64,000 nucleotides of DNA from Halobacillus litoralis (GTDB lineage Bacteria > Bacillota > Bacilli > Bacillales > Halobacillaceae), in the NCBI RefSeq assembly GCF_009856445.1, contig NZ_WMFA01000006.1:1-64000 (forward strand), given 5' to 3'. A model generated the notes under the pieces. The model saw nothing but the letters and a program-made list of their open reading frames with translations, had not been told where the DNA came from and did not search any database. Shown piece by piece: positions 26,796 through 35,523 of this stretch; the stretch's first letter is position 1, and each line of letters starts with the position of its first letter. A program made the translations under genes and the position numbers.

Positions 26796-27529
26796 TCTGT
26801 CACCTCCTCATCCTCAAGAATCCAAATTCCGCTGAAACCTGCAAGGACTGTCCCCATCACAATAGCCCAGCCTTGACTCATCCCCCAGAACTGACAAATA
26901 AAATTGATCAACATCGCGAGTACAGCGATGCAGGCGATTTTAACATCCTTTTTCACAGACGGGATCAAAAGTCCAATGAACATAGCGTACAAGGCAACAC
27001 CCATACTGTCACTTAACCTTGCGGGCATGACATCACCTAAAACTCCACCAAGGTAAGATCCTCCCACCCATGATAAATAAGCCGTCAAAATTAGAGAAGC
27101 ATAAAACAAGCTGCCATGCTTTTCTTTTGCTTCGTTTTTATACAAGGCGGACATCGTGAAAGTTTCATCTGTTAAACCTAAAGAGAGAGGAAGTTTTGCT
27201 CTTAATGCTATCCCCTTCAAACGGTTGACGAAAGATAGACTCATGACAAAATGCCTGAAATTGAGAACAAATGTAGCGATAATAATTTCAATCATCCCTG
27301 TTCCCGTTGCTACCATACCCACTGCCAGAAATTGAGCAGCACCGGCAAAAACGAGTACGCTCATCAATGTAAGCTCTACATTCGTCATGCCTGTACGGCT
27401 CGCTAACACACCATATGTGAGAGCGATGGGTAAATAGCCCAGCATAATTGGAAAACCTGCAAGAATTCCTCTTTTTATCATATGTAAACGAGTAGAAGAA
27501 GCCGAGGTGCTTATGACTTGAGTTTCCAT
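26792..27529 (-). CDS. azlC: AzlC: large subunit of branched-chain amino-acid exporter
   Basis: A 245-residue membrane protein with about six to eight helices. The segments GYLPIALTYGVLA, VFAGAAQFLAVG and LNFRHFVMSLSF are characteristic of AzlC/YgaZ exporters of branched-chain amino acids. It is the first gene of azlCD and is divergent from the T-box-controlled NhaC-type gene, giving two amino-acid-related transport units back to back. Confidence 0.9.
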   Translation of the reverse strand: METQVISTSASSTRLHMIKRGILAGFPIMLGYLPIALTYGVLASRTGMTNVELTLMSVLVFAGAAQFLAVGMVATGTGMIEIIIATFVLNFRHFVMSLSFVNRLKGIALRAKLPLSLGLTDETFTMSALYKNEAKEKHGSLFYASLILTAYLSWVGGSYLGGVLGDVMPARLSDSMGVALYAMFIGLLIPSVKKDVKIACIAVLAMLINFICQFWGMSQGWAIVMGTVLAGFSGIWILEDEEVTE

Positions 27530-27612
27530 CCTTCCTCCCCCTTTCCAATCAAATTTCCACTATTATACACAACTAACGGTACAATTTGAAGCTTCCCCTT
27601 TTAAAATAATCG

Positions 27613-27641
27613 TTGACATACGATAATAAATATTCTATTAT
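27613..27641 (+). promoter_or_regulatory. Promoter of the T-box transcript
   Basis: TTGACA (27613-27618) and TATTAT (27636-27641) with a 17-base spacer. A small hairpin GCTTAAA/TTTAAGC (27661-27678) lies just downstream. Confidence 0.88.
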
Positions 27642-27695
27642 GAATTCACATCACTTCACTGCTTAAAAGCGTTTAAGCAAAAAAGAATAGTTCGT

Positions 27696-27905
27696 ATCAT
27701 GAATTCCGAAGTAGATGGTTCGATTCGCAGCCGATCAGAGACCAAGTGGGTGGTGAGAACTTGGGCATCCTTCCATCGAATTACAGAATTCCATACCAAA
27801 TGATACACCAACAGAGTGGGTAAAGGGTTTTCTTTACCAACAAGGGTGGTACCGCGGAGTGCGAGCTTCGTCCCTGTTTTTCAGGGGCGGGGCTTTTATT
27901 TTTTT
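27696..27905 (+). promoter_or_regulatory. T-box leader, tyrosine specifier (UAC)
   Basis: A tRNA-sensing riboswitch. Stem I is closed by GAATTC at both ends and has the AGTA bulge near 27710. The specifier codon reads UAC (27782-27784), directly before the A and the closing strand, so uncharged tRNA-Tyr is the expected signal. The conserved antiterminator box AAGGGTGGTACCGCGG is at 27842-27857, followed by the terminator hairpin (about 27864-27894) and a T run. Low tyrosine should therefore switch on the carrier gene that follows. Confidence 0.92.
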
Positions 27906-27954
27906 AAATGTGGCCCAAGGAGTAAAGAATAAGAAAAATTGAGGGGGAATTCCT

Positions 27955-29361
27955 ATGCTTCACCTGCAGCCAAAAAAGCTACCAGGCTTAATCGAATCCA
28001 CATTACTATTACTCGTAACCATTGGAATCATCAGTTATTTTATCATTGACGTTCAAACCGTCCCACACATTCCGATTTTAATTGGGATTCTCATTATGAT
28101 CGCCTATGGGTCTTATAGAAAAATGAGCTTTAAGGATCTGCAGTACGGGATGACTCAAGGAGCACAGACAGGAATGGGAGCTGTCCTGCTATTTTTTGTC
28201 ATTGGTGTCCTAATTTCAAGCTGGATGGCAAGTGGAACGATTCCTGTCTTAATGAATGCAGGCTTCCTGCTGGCTGGAGGCCCATGGTTCCTTGCGATCG
28301 TGTTTGCTGTAACAGCCATTGTTGGTGTTGCCTTAGGAAGCTCATTCACAACAGCAGCGACGGTTGGCGTCGCGCTCATCGGGGTCGCTCAATCGATGGA
28401 CGTATCCTTAGCTATGACAGCCGGAGCCATTGTATCCGGGGCATTCTTTGGTGACAAAATGTCCCCGCTTTCCGATACGACCAATCTGGCATCCACGGTT
28501 GTTAAAGTTGATTTATTTGACCACATAAAAAACATGGCATGGACAACGATTCCAGCCTTTATAATTACCTTTATCCTGTTCATGATTCTATCCCCGGACG
28601 GAAGCCCGGATGTTAAGCAACTGAACACCTTTCAAGCCGGACTTAGTGATACAGGATTGATGCACTGGACCTCCTGGATTCCATTAGCTTCACTTGTGCT
28701 TATGACAATAACCAAACGTCCGGCTTTCCTATCCCTTGCCATCAGCAGCATTATTGCCACAATGATTGCAGGCTTACGCGGTGTCATGGAATGGGGGGCT
28801 CTCTTTGGAACATGGTTTGATGGTTTCCAAGGGAATTCCGGAAATGAAATTGTTAACGAGCTGTTAACACGCGGCGGTATGAACGGCATGCTCTTCACTG
28901 TAGCTCTGGTCATTCTCGCTCTTGCTCTTGGAGGTCTCTTCTTTGTTACAGGGATCATCCCTTCTATTTTGACGCGGGTACAGGAATCATTGAAATCGGC
29001 ACGATCCGCTACGCTGGCTACAGCGTTTACAGCGATTGGAATCAATATTGCCATTGGTGAACAATATTTGTCCATCCTGCTAACGGGAGAAGCTTACCAG
29101 GATATTTATGAAAAAGCTGGTCTTGCAAGGAAGAACTTGTCACGAACACTGGAAGATGCCGGGACCGTCATTAACCCGCTTGTACCTTGGAGTGTATGTG
29201 GTGTCTTTTTATCCGGCGTCCTCGGTGTACCCGTTCTCGATTATTTACCATTTGCCTTCTTCTGCTTGCTCAGCCCATTGCTCACGATTTTATTTGGAAT
29301 GACAGGTAAAACACTGACCCCAAAGCAGACGAAAGTTCAGCCATTCGATAAAGCAAACTAA
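27955..29361 (+). CDS. NhaC-family carrier, probable tyrosine transporter
   Basis: A 468-residue membrane protein with about 11-12 helices, assigned to the NhaC Na+/H+ antiporter family (GAFFGDKMSPLSDTTNLAS is the family hallmark). Its control by a tyrosine T-box argues that it carries tyrosine, probably with Na+ or H+. I recall that comparative T-box studies made the same suggestion for YheL-type NhaC proteins; that is prior knowledge, not seen here. GAGGGGG precedes the ATG. Single-gene unit with a strong terminator. Confidence 0.88.
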   Translation: MLHLQPKKLPGLIESTLLLLVTIGIISYFIIDVQTVPHIPILIGILIMIAYGSYRKMSFKDLQYGMTQGAQTGMGAVLLFFVIGVLISSWMASGTIPVLMNAGFLLAGGPWFLAIVFAVTAIVGVALGSSFTTAATVGVALIGVAQSMDVSLAMTAGAIVSGAFFGDKMSPLSDTTNLASTVVKVDLFDHIKNMAWTTIPAFIITFILFMILSPDGSPDVKQLNTFQAGLSDTGLMHWTSWIPLASLVLMTITKRPAFLSLAISSIIATMIAGLRGVMEWGALFGTWFDGFQGNSGNEIVNELLTRGGMNGMLFTVALVILALALGGLFFVTGIIPSILTRVQESLKSARSATLATAFTAIGINIAIGEQYLSILLTGEAYQDIYEKAGLARKNLSRTLEDAGTVINPLVPWSVCGVFLSGVLGVPVLDYLPFAFFCLLSPLLTILFGMTGKTLTPKQTKVQPFDKAN

Positions 29362-29367
29362 CAGATG

Positions 29368-29406
29368 AAAGACCGTCCCCTTTAAGTAAAGGGGACGGTC
29401 TTTTTT
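29368..29406 (+). terminator. Terminator of the NhaC-family gene
   Basis: GACCGTCCCCTTT-aagt-AAAGGGGACGGTC followed by six T. Confidence 0.93.
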
Positions 29407-29543
29407 ATTTACTGGCTCCCTAAAAACGGTCCAGACTGCCTAGTGGCTGACACGCTTCCTGCATATCATGACTAAACAAAAGGATGGTGAATAATTCCCC
29501 TTCTCTGACTTACACTAAATAAAAACGATGAGGGAGCGAGGTG

Positions 29544-30383
29544 ATGGACATGGACCAAATGGAACATGAAGATCAGTCGAACGAAGAATATCATATGGGG
29601 CATGCAGAAGCTGAACAAGTGTTGGATGATCTCGCCTTTTACCGCACGTTAATTGTCAATGTTATTTTCATCGGTAAAGAGGGAGCCGACGAATGGGTGC
29701 TCGTTGATTGTGGAATCGGACATTATTGTAAACGGATAATGGAAGCCGCTGAGAAGAGATATGGACAAACAAAACCGAAAGCCATTATTTTGACCCATGG
29801 CCATTTCGATCATGTTGGTTCAGCAAAGCAGCTGGCAGAAGAATGGAAGGTTCCTATCTACATTCATCCAATGGAGATGGATTATGTAACTGATAAACGA
29901 GACTACCCTGTAGGTGATGCAACCGTTGGAGGTGGGTTATTTTCGCTTTTATCACCTTTCTTCCCTACTCACCAGGCAGATTTGAGTAAATACATCCATC
30001 CACTACCAAACGACGGGACCATTCCTTTTCTTGAAGAGTGGCGCTTCATCCACACCCCTGGACATACACCAGGGCATATCGCTCTGTTTCGAGATAAGGA
30101 CAAGACACTCATTGCTGGGGATGCATTCATTACAGTCAAACAGGAATCCAGTATGGCTGTGTTTACTCAACATCAGCACGTACATGGTCCGCCCGCATAT
30201 TTCACTCATAACTGGGAGGACGCGGAAAAATCAGTTAAAAAACTCGCATCCCTCCAGCCATCGGTAGCTATCACCGGCCACGGTCTGCCAATGGAAGGAG
30301 AACTTCTAGCGAAACAATTGAACGATCTAGCCACAAACTTTAAAGAATTGGCTGTTCCGAAACATAAAGGGAAAACTCACTAA
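29544..30383 (+). CDS. Metallo-beta-lactamase-fold hydrolase
   Basis: A 279-residue MBL-fold enzyme. The zinc motif THGHFDHVG is near 84-92, followed by HTPGHTPGH (about 170) with further ligands in AGDAF and GHGLP. Class B2/glyoxalase II-like hydrolases of this shape cleave thioesters or lactones, but the substrate is not known. Two ATGs six bases apart are possible; AGGGAG favours the first. The N-terminus is Met/His/Asp-rich. Confidence 0.83.
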   Translation: MDMDQMEHEDQSNEEYHMGHAEAEQVLDDLAFYRTLIVNVIFIGKEGADEWVLVDCGIGHYCKRIMEAAEKRYGQTKPKAIILTHGHFDHVGSAKQLAEEWKVPIYIHPMEMDYVTDKRDYPVGDATVGGGLFSLLSPFFPTHQADLSKYIHPLPNDGTIPFLEEWRFIHTPGHTPGHIALFRDKDKTLIAGDAFITVKQESSMAVFTQHQHVHGPPAYFTHNWEDAEKSVKKLASLQPSVAITGHGLPMEGELLAKQLNDLATNFKELAVPKHKGKTH

Positions 30384-30413
30384 ACAGCAAGTGATTCAAT
30401 CACTTGCTGTTTT
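30382..30413. terminator. Bidirectional terminator
   Basis: AAACAGCAAGTGA-ttcaa-TCACTTGCTGTTT between two convergent genes. Confidence 0.9.
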
Positions 30414-31179
30414 CATGTTTAACAACAGTATAAATCTTTCTAAGACCTTCCAGTAAACGCGGACTTGGTCGGCAAAAGAGTGACTCTTCCAGTACATGAA
30501 TACGATCATGCTTCACAGCCTTGAGTTCGGACCACCCGGGTCTCTTCCTAATAAGATCCGGGTTCATTTTCTCCTCCTTCACCCCTACCCAAACCATACA
30601 TATATGATCAGGATCGCGTTTTTTCACTTCTTCCCAATCGGTTTGAAAGCTGGCGACTTGTTGATCATGGAAGAGGTTAATCCCACCGGATAGTTCACTG
30701 ATTTCATTCAGCCAGTTCAATTCCCCTGGTGTGAATACCGGTTTTGGCCACCACTCCCAATACAAAGTAGGCTTCTGCTCCATCTGCCGGGCCTGTTGTC
30801 TATATTCATCGATTTCACTCATAAACGCTTCCGCATGCTGGCGGCCTTTCTCCTCTACTCCGATTGCCTTTCCTACACGACGAATATCTTCAGAAATCTC
30901 ATATAACGTGTTCGGATTCAATATGATATAGGGCAGTTCGTATTCTTCCAATCCCTCAATGTTCTTTTCCATTCCAGGAACGGACAAGGATGCTAACACA
31001 AGATCCGGGTTCAACGCAGCGACCTTTTCTATATCTATGGATAAGTCAGGACCAAGCTTCGGAAGGTGTTCTACTTCCCTGGGATAATCAGAATAATTAT
31101 CGACACCAACCAACAGGTGCGTCTGCCCAAGATTAGCGACAATTTCAGTATTGCTGGGACAAATCGACACAATTCTCAT
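30400..31179 (-). CDS. BtuF-like substrate-binding protein without signal peptide
   Basis: A 259-residue member of the periplasmic-binding class III family (BtuF/FhuD fold): RIVSICPSNTEIVANLG at the start and NPDLVLASLSVPG. Secreted members bind vitamin B12 or iron chelates, but this protein begins directly with the domain and has no signal peptide or lipobox, so it is cytoplasmic. No ABC permease is nearby. A cobalamin-related intracellular role is only a guess. AAGGGG precedes the ATG. Confidence 0.8.
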   Translation of the reverse strand: MRIVSICPSNTEIVANLGQTHLLVGVDNYSDYPREVEHLPKLGPDLSIDIEKVAALNPDLVLASLSVPGMEKNIEGLEEYELPYIILNPNTLYEISEDIRRVGKAIGVEEKGRQHAEAFMSEIDEYRQQARQMEQKPTLYWEWWPKPVFTPGELNWLNEISELSGGINLFHDQQVASFQTDWEEVKKRDPDHICMVWVGVKEEKMNPDLIRKRPGWSELKAVKHDRIHVLEESLFCRPSPRLLEGLRKIYTVVKHENSK

Positions 31180-31279
31180 TTTTTAACCCCTTTTTTCAGA
31201 ATCGTCTGATGTTTCATTTTCTTTCATTATAGCTTATATTGAATGTATGGAAAAACAAAGAAAGAAAGGGATGAACCCA

Positions 31280-32107
31280 TTGACGACAACGCTCCTCGAT
31301 ACATCCAAAGGAATAGTAGAGTTTACATATAAAGGGTCCGGCCCTCCTGTTCTGTTATTGAAAGGCGGTCACTCCACAAGGGATACCGACTTATCTCACA
31401 GCAGTCTGATCTACGAAGGGTTTTCTCTACTAACGATTTCTCGTCCCGGCTACGATTACACAGAGCTCTCCACAGGCCGATCACCTGAGGATTTTGCCAA
31501 TACAATCGTTGAAGTACTCGACCATCTCAAACTCGAAAAAGTGAATGTCATCTCTATATCGGCGGCGGGTCCTACGGGGATCGCTCTAGCCGTGCATCAT
31601 CCTGACCGGGTGGACCGTCTATTGCTCGAAGCAGCTCTCCTCACTTCATGGGAAAATGATGTTAAGAAAAAGGCTTCGCTCCTTTTTGGACCAGCAGAGA
31701 AATTCGTTTGGAGCAGCCTCCGAACCATGCTTAAATTATTCCCGGATTTGGTATTAAAACAGTTGCTTGCTGATTTAACCACAGAGAACGTTGAAGATTA
31801 CCTGGAAAACCTTACTCCTAACGACCGCCGTTTCATAGTGGATATGCTGGCTACTTCGCAATCCGGCAGAGGGTTCATCACTGATCTTGGACACGAAACC
31901 CCGGATATAAGCGGCATTCAAGTGCCAGTTCTCGGCATGTACTCACAAAAAGATCGAAGTGTGCCGTACACGAACGCTTTATTACTTAAGTCTTCCGTAC
32001 CTGAATGTGAAATTTTTGAAGTTGACTCCGATAGTCATTTAATTTGGATAGGTAAAGATGCTCACACCGTTTGGAAAAAACGCCTGGAATTTTTAACTAA
32101 TACTTAA
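31280..32107 (+). CDS. Alpha/beta-hydrolase family protein
   Basis: About 275 residues with an alpha/beta-hydrolase fold. The nucleophile elbow reads SISAAG, so the usual first Gly of GxSxG is Ser. The acid is likely Asp in SQKDRSVPY and the base His in SDSHLIW. I prefer a TTG start behind AAGGGATG; ATGs at 31247 and 31271 have no properly spaced binding site. Substrate unknown. It is followed after 18 bases by the DUF2268-like gene, so the two probably form an operon. Confidence 0.78.
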   Translation: MTTTLLDTSKGIVEFTYKGSGPPVLLLKGGHSTRDTDLSHSSLIYEGFSLLTISRPGYDYTELSTGRSPEDFANTIVEVLDHLKLEKVNVISISAAGPTGIALAVHHPDRVDRLLLEAALLTSWENDVKKKASLLFGPAEKFVWSSLRTMLKLFPDLVLKQLLADLTTENVEDYLENLTPNDRRFIVDMLATSQSGRGFITDLGHETPDISGIQVPVLGMYSQKDRSVPYTNALLLKSSVPECEIFEVDSDSHLIWIGKDAHTVWKKRLEFLTNT

Positions 32108-32125
32108 ATATTCGGAGGGATCATC

Positions 32126-32977
32126 ATGGATGATGTCAGATGCAAACAAATGTTGGATCGTTTCCTTACGTTTTATGACCAAGCCTCCCAAACACCTATG
32201 CACAGACGTTACGAATTATGGACCGATCAATACGCTTTTCCTTATACCCCGCCCGGCTATCAACAGGGACAGCTAGCCAAAGAAATGATTGAATATGCAT
32301 GGAACAGATACGAACAAGTTTATGACAAAATTCAATATTTTGATATTGGCCCTTTAGAAGTGAATGGTTATGTAGAATCTATTAAACAAATTCTTCATTG
32401 TACATCACCTGTTAGAATGACCGTCATGTTTTTTGTTGGTACATTTGAAACAGATCCATTCATTATGGAAAAAGACCAGCATTATACTCTATGCTTTCCT
32501 GTCGAACTAACATCCAGCCGGACCCGGTTGATTCAAGAATTAACACGCGTTGTCCACTGCAGCCAATCCGGACTTGCTCCAAGCCATACACGAACATTAG
32601 GGCAGTTGATCTTCCAGGAAGGGATGGCAGCCCATACAACCGAAGAAGTTTTAGAAGAGAGTGGAATGATCGACTTCCCATTATGCTGGGAACAGGAAAA
32701 ATGCAGTCGCGAACCGAACCGTGTCATGATGAACATCCAACCCCACCTGCACAGAACCGATTATGAAGCCCTTTATTCATTCACCAAAGGAACGGGGGCC
32801 TCGGGTTTTGAAAAAGAAGCCAATTACACTGGCTATTTGATCGTTGAACATTTATTGGAGCAAGGACGCCCACTCTATGACCTCGCCCGCATTCAGAATA
32901 CTGAGGTCGATGCCATTGTAGAGAAGTCTCTATTCTCATTAATGAATCAAGCTTATCTCACCCAGACGCAGGAATAA
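32126..32977 (+). CDS. DUF2268-like protein with altered zinc motif
   Basis: A 283-residue protein resembling DUF2268 putative zinc proteases. Where the family has an HExxH-type site, this protein reads QELTRVVH, followed by a conserved-looking QLIFQEGMAAHTTEE. The first His is replaced by Gln, so metal binding and peptidase activity are doubtful. GGAGGG lies before the ATG. The hydrolase upstream is probably co-transcribed. Confidence 0.7.
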   Translation: MDDVRCKQMLDRFLTFYDQASQTPMHRRYELWTDQYAFPYTPPGYQQGQLAKEMIEYAWNRYEQVYDKIQYFDIGPLEVNGYVESIKQILHCTSPVRMTVMFFVGTFETDPFIMEKDQHYTLCFPVELTSSRTRLIQELTRVVHCSQSGLAPSHTRTLGQLIFQEGMAAHTTEEVLEESGMIDFPLCWEQEKCSREPNRVMMNIQPHLHRTDYEALYSFTKGTGASGFEKEANYTGYLIVEHLLEQGRPLYDLARIQNTEVDAIVEKSLFSLMNQAYLTQTQE

Positions 32978-33016
32978 ACATTCCCATTAGTTGGGAAAAC
33001 TTTTTCCTTACAGGGC

Positions 33017-33175
33017 TTTCATTCCTTTTGGTCATCTGTTATACTAAGGTTAATTATTCGTTGTTCGATCAGATTCATGCAAGAGAAGATGTTTCGTAAG
33101 ATGTCGTCTTGATGGAACTTGAAGAGCAAGAATAGTAATACAATGTGGAATTTTTCCACGCAGGAGGTAACGTAC
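33017..33175 (+). promoter_or_regulatory. Cold-shock gene promoter and long 5' leader
   Basis: A likely -10 TATACT (33040-33045) has a weak -35 TTTCAT 17 bases upstream. The transcript would carry an untranslated leader of about 125 bases, the usual arrangement for csp genes, in which the leader folds differently at low temperature. Confidence 0.55.
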
Positions 33176-33373
33176 ATGGTTGAAGGTACAGTAAAATGGT
33201 TTAACGCAGAAAAAGGTTTTGGATTTATCGAAGTAGAAGGTCAAGACGACGTCTTCGTACACTTCTCCGCTATTCAAGAAGAAGGTTTCAAGTCTCTTGA
33301 AGAAGGACAAGTTGTAACTTTCGAAATTGAAGAAGGTCAGCGTGGACCACAAGCAGCTAACGTTCAAAAATAA
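33176..33373 (+). CDS. cspB: Cold-shock protein (CspB family)
   Basis: A 65-residue single cold-shock domain that binds single-stranded RNA and DNA. RNP1 KGFGFIEV (13-20) and RNP2 VFVHF (26-30) are intact. Start ATG has AGGAGG eight bases upstream; a longer reading into the leader is not real. The protein is acidic, as in halotolerant relatives. Which csp paralogue it is cannot be decided. Confidence 0.93.
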   Translation: MVEGTVKWFNAEKGFGFIEVEGQDDVFVHFSAIQEEGFKSLEEGQVVTFEIEEGQRGPQAANVQK

Positions 33374-33382
33374 GAACGTATG

Positions 33383-33414
33383 AAAAACTCCCCTTTCGTA
33401 GGGGAGTTTTTTTT
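33383..33414 (+). terminator. Terminator of the cold-shock gene
   Basis: AAAAACTCCCCT-ttcgt-AGGGGAGTTTTTTTT. Confidence 0.92.
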
Positions 33415-33443
33415 ATGCCCAAAATGAAACTTCCTTCACTAAA

Positions 33444-33988
33444 GCTCCCTTTAGTGGAAGACTCAGTTTCGAGACTTTCGTTGGGTGAATGGGGGCTGCG
33501 GGGAATGACTCGCTTTCCGCGGGAGCGCGGTGAGCCTCCTCGGACTGCGTCCTGTAGGGTCTCACCCTGCCCTTTTTTCCCGCAGGAGTCTCGCCATTCC
33601 CCTCCGCCCCTTTGCTATATAACTATCTCGAAACCACTTTCCAATCTTCAGCTTTTCAGTTTAATGGGAGTATAAGGATGAAACTCCCATGCTGAGGTGA
33701 TTAAACCCTGAAAGCTTGATACAGAGCATTTCCTAAAACAATCGGGATAGAGGAAGACCTTCCAACTTGGCAAAGGGGTTCGTTATCCTCCTTATCGAAT
33801 GGGGTGGTTGGGAAGCTGCGAGACTCCCGTGGGAGAAAGGAGATCGGTGAGATCCCGCAGGACGTAAGTCCGAGGAAGCTCACCACTCCCCCACAGGAAA
33901 GCGAGTAGCTTCCCAGCCACCCCTGACGCTCATACCAAGCAACGAACCCCGAGAACATCTCGAAACTGAGTCTTCAAGAAACCTGCCA
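33444..33988 (+). repeat. Composite intergenic repeat, copy 4 (complete)
   Basis: The clearest full copy. GCTCCC end (33444-33449) inside an ACTAAAG...CTTTAGT hairpin; core GTTTCGAGA 33466-33474; type A module to TCTCGAAAC 33626-33634; spacer; type C module bounded by GGGGTTCG (33775-33782) and CGAACCCC (33943-33950); core 33958-33966; CCTGCCA end 33982-33988. It fills the space between the cold-shock terminator and the map terminator. Confidence 0.9.
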
Positions 33989-34000
33989 TTTTCTTCAATA

Positions 34001-34033
34001 AAAAAAGAAGGCTCAGGGGGAGCCTTCTTTTTT
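34001..34033 (-). terminator. Terminator of map
   Basis: GAAGGCTC pairs with GAGCCTTC, with A and T runs on both sides. Confidence 0.9.
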
Positions 34034-34037
34034 GTCC

Positions 34038-34793
34038 TTATTCTTCGTCCTGTTCAGTAAGAATCATTGGACCTTCTTTTGTAATAGCGACGGTGTGCTC
34101 GTATTGAGCAGAAAGTGAACCATCAACAGTACGCGCTGTCCAGTTGTTTTCGTCCATCTGACTGCCCCATGCACCGATGTTTATCATCGGTTCAATCGTT
34201 ATGACCATCCCCTCTTTCAAACGCGCCCCTTTTCCAGCTGCACCAAAGTGAGGAATATAAGGATCTTCATGAATGGAATCACCAATTCCATGTCCTGTGA
34301 AATCACGGACGACCGAATAACCTTCTCCTTCTGCATAGGATTGAATAGCGTGACCGATATCGCCGATGCGCATCCCAGGAACAGCCTGCTCAATCCCTTT
34401 ATATAGAGAAGTTTTCGTGACATCCATCAATTTTTGAGCTTCTTCACTAATCTCTCCAACGGCATGCGTCCAGGCAGAATCAGCAAGAAAGCCATTTAGG
34501 TTAACAACCATATCGATTGTCACGATGTCGCCTTCCTTTAGCTGTTCCTGCCTTGGAAAACCGTGACAGATTTCATCATTGATGGAAGCACATGTAGTGA
34601 ATTCATATCCTTGGTAGCCTTTCTGCTCTCCAGTAGCTCCACGTTCAGCTAAGTACTTTTCAACGAAATTTTCAATTTCCATAGTGGTTACACCAGGTTT
34701 AATGAACGTGCGTAATTGTTTATGAACACTAGCAAGAAGCTTCCCTGCTTCGTGCATCTTTTCAATTTCTCTTTGACTCTTACGTTTGATCAT
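34038..34793 (-). CDS. map: Methionine aminopeptidase, type I
   Basis: Removes the initiator Met from new proteins. The 251-residue enzyme has the five metal ligands in their usual contexts: TIDMVVNLNGFLADSA (two Asp), GHGIGDSIHE (His), TIEPMINIG (Glu) and YEHTVAI (Glu). The start MIKRKSQREI has GAGAGGA eight bases upstream; 13 upstream codons are rejected. It is unlinked to the ribosomal-protein cluster, so it may be the second map gene found in many Bacillaceae. Confidence 0.93.
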   Translation of the reverse strand: MIKRKSQREIEKMHEAGKLLASVHKQLRTFIKPGVTTMEIENFVEKYLAERGATGEQKGYQGYEFTTCASINDEICHGFPRQEQLKEGDIVTIDMVVNLNGFLADSAWTHAVGEISEEAQKLMDVTKTSLYKGIEQAVPGMRIGDIGHAIQSYAEGEGYSVVRDFTGHGIGDSIHEDPYIPHFGAAGKGARLKEGMVITIEPMINIGAWGSQMDENNWTARTVDGSLSAQYEHTVAITKEGPMILTEQDEE

Positions 34794-34880
34794 TTGCTCA
34801 ATCCTCTCTTTTTCTATTACGTATGCATGCACCCTCTAGTATGATAACGAAAAATTGGAGGAACGACTACCCTTATGATT

Positions 34881-35435
34881 TTAATCCACCCTTCGAATTT
34901 CCTTGGCAGGGTTTCCAGCTACAAACACATTCGGTGGAACATCCTTCGTCACCACTGCCCCTGAGCCAATCACGACGTTCTCTCCAATTGTTACTCCAGG
35001 ATTGATGACAGCACTTCCTCCGATCCATACATCGTCCCCAATGGTAATCGGCCTACCTGACTCTAATCCACTTGCCCTTGTCTCACGCTCCATTGGATGA
35101 GTGGCTGTATACAATTGTACATTCGGGCCAATCAATACTCTTTTCCCGATACGAATCTCACAGACGTCCAAAAATACACAATTGTAATTAGCGAAAAAAC
35201 CGTCACCTACATGAATATTGTAACCATAATCACAATAAAATGGGGGTTCGAGTCCCATCTCCCCTTCAATCGTACCAAAAAGGTCATGAATAAGCTGCTT
35301 ACGATAATGGTCTTCTGTATCTTTTGTCTGGTTCAATTGATACATCAGTTGTTTAGCACGGGACCGTTCCAACGTCAACTCTTCATCCCAGGATTTATAC
35401 AATTCGCCTGCCAGCATTTTTTCCTTTTCAGTCAT
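34881..35435 (-). CDS. Sugar O-acetyltransferase (maltose/galactoside type)
   Basis: A 184-residue left-handed beta-helix acetyltransferase of the Maa/LacA family, using acetyl-CoA to acetylate sugars. The N-terminal helical part (YKSWDEELTLERSRAK) and hexapeptide repeats (IGKRVLIGPNVQL, IGDDVWIGGSAVI, IGENVVIGSGAVV) are clear. GGAGGT precedes the ATG. Divergent from the next acetyltransferase gene. Confidence 0.9.
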   Translation of the reverse strand: MTEKEKMLAGELYKSWDEELTLERSRAKQLMYQLNQTKDTEDHYRKQLIHDLFGTIEGEMGLEPPFYCDYGYNIHVGDGFFANYNCVFLDVCEIRIGKRVLIGPNVQLYTATHPMERETRASGLESGRPITIGDDVWIGGSAVINPGVTIGENVVIGSGAVVTKDVPPNVFVAGNPAKEIRRVD

Positions 35436-35523
35436 GAGATTACCTCCGTCATTAAATACGTTCTCTCTTTACTTTACCATAGTTTTTCGCTAGTCTAGGA
35501 ACAACCGAAGGAGGTCATTGATT

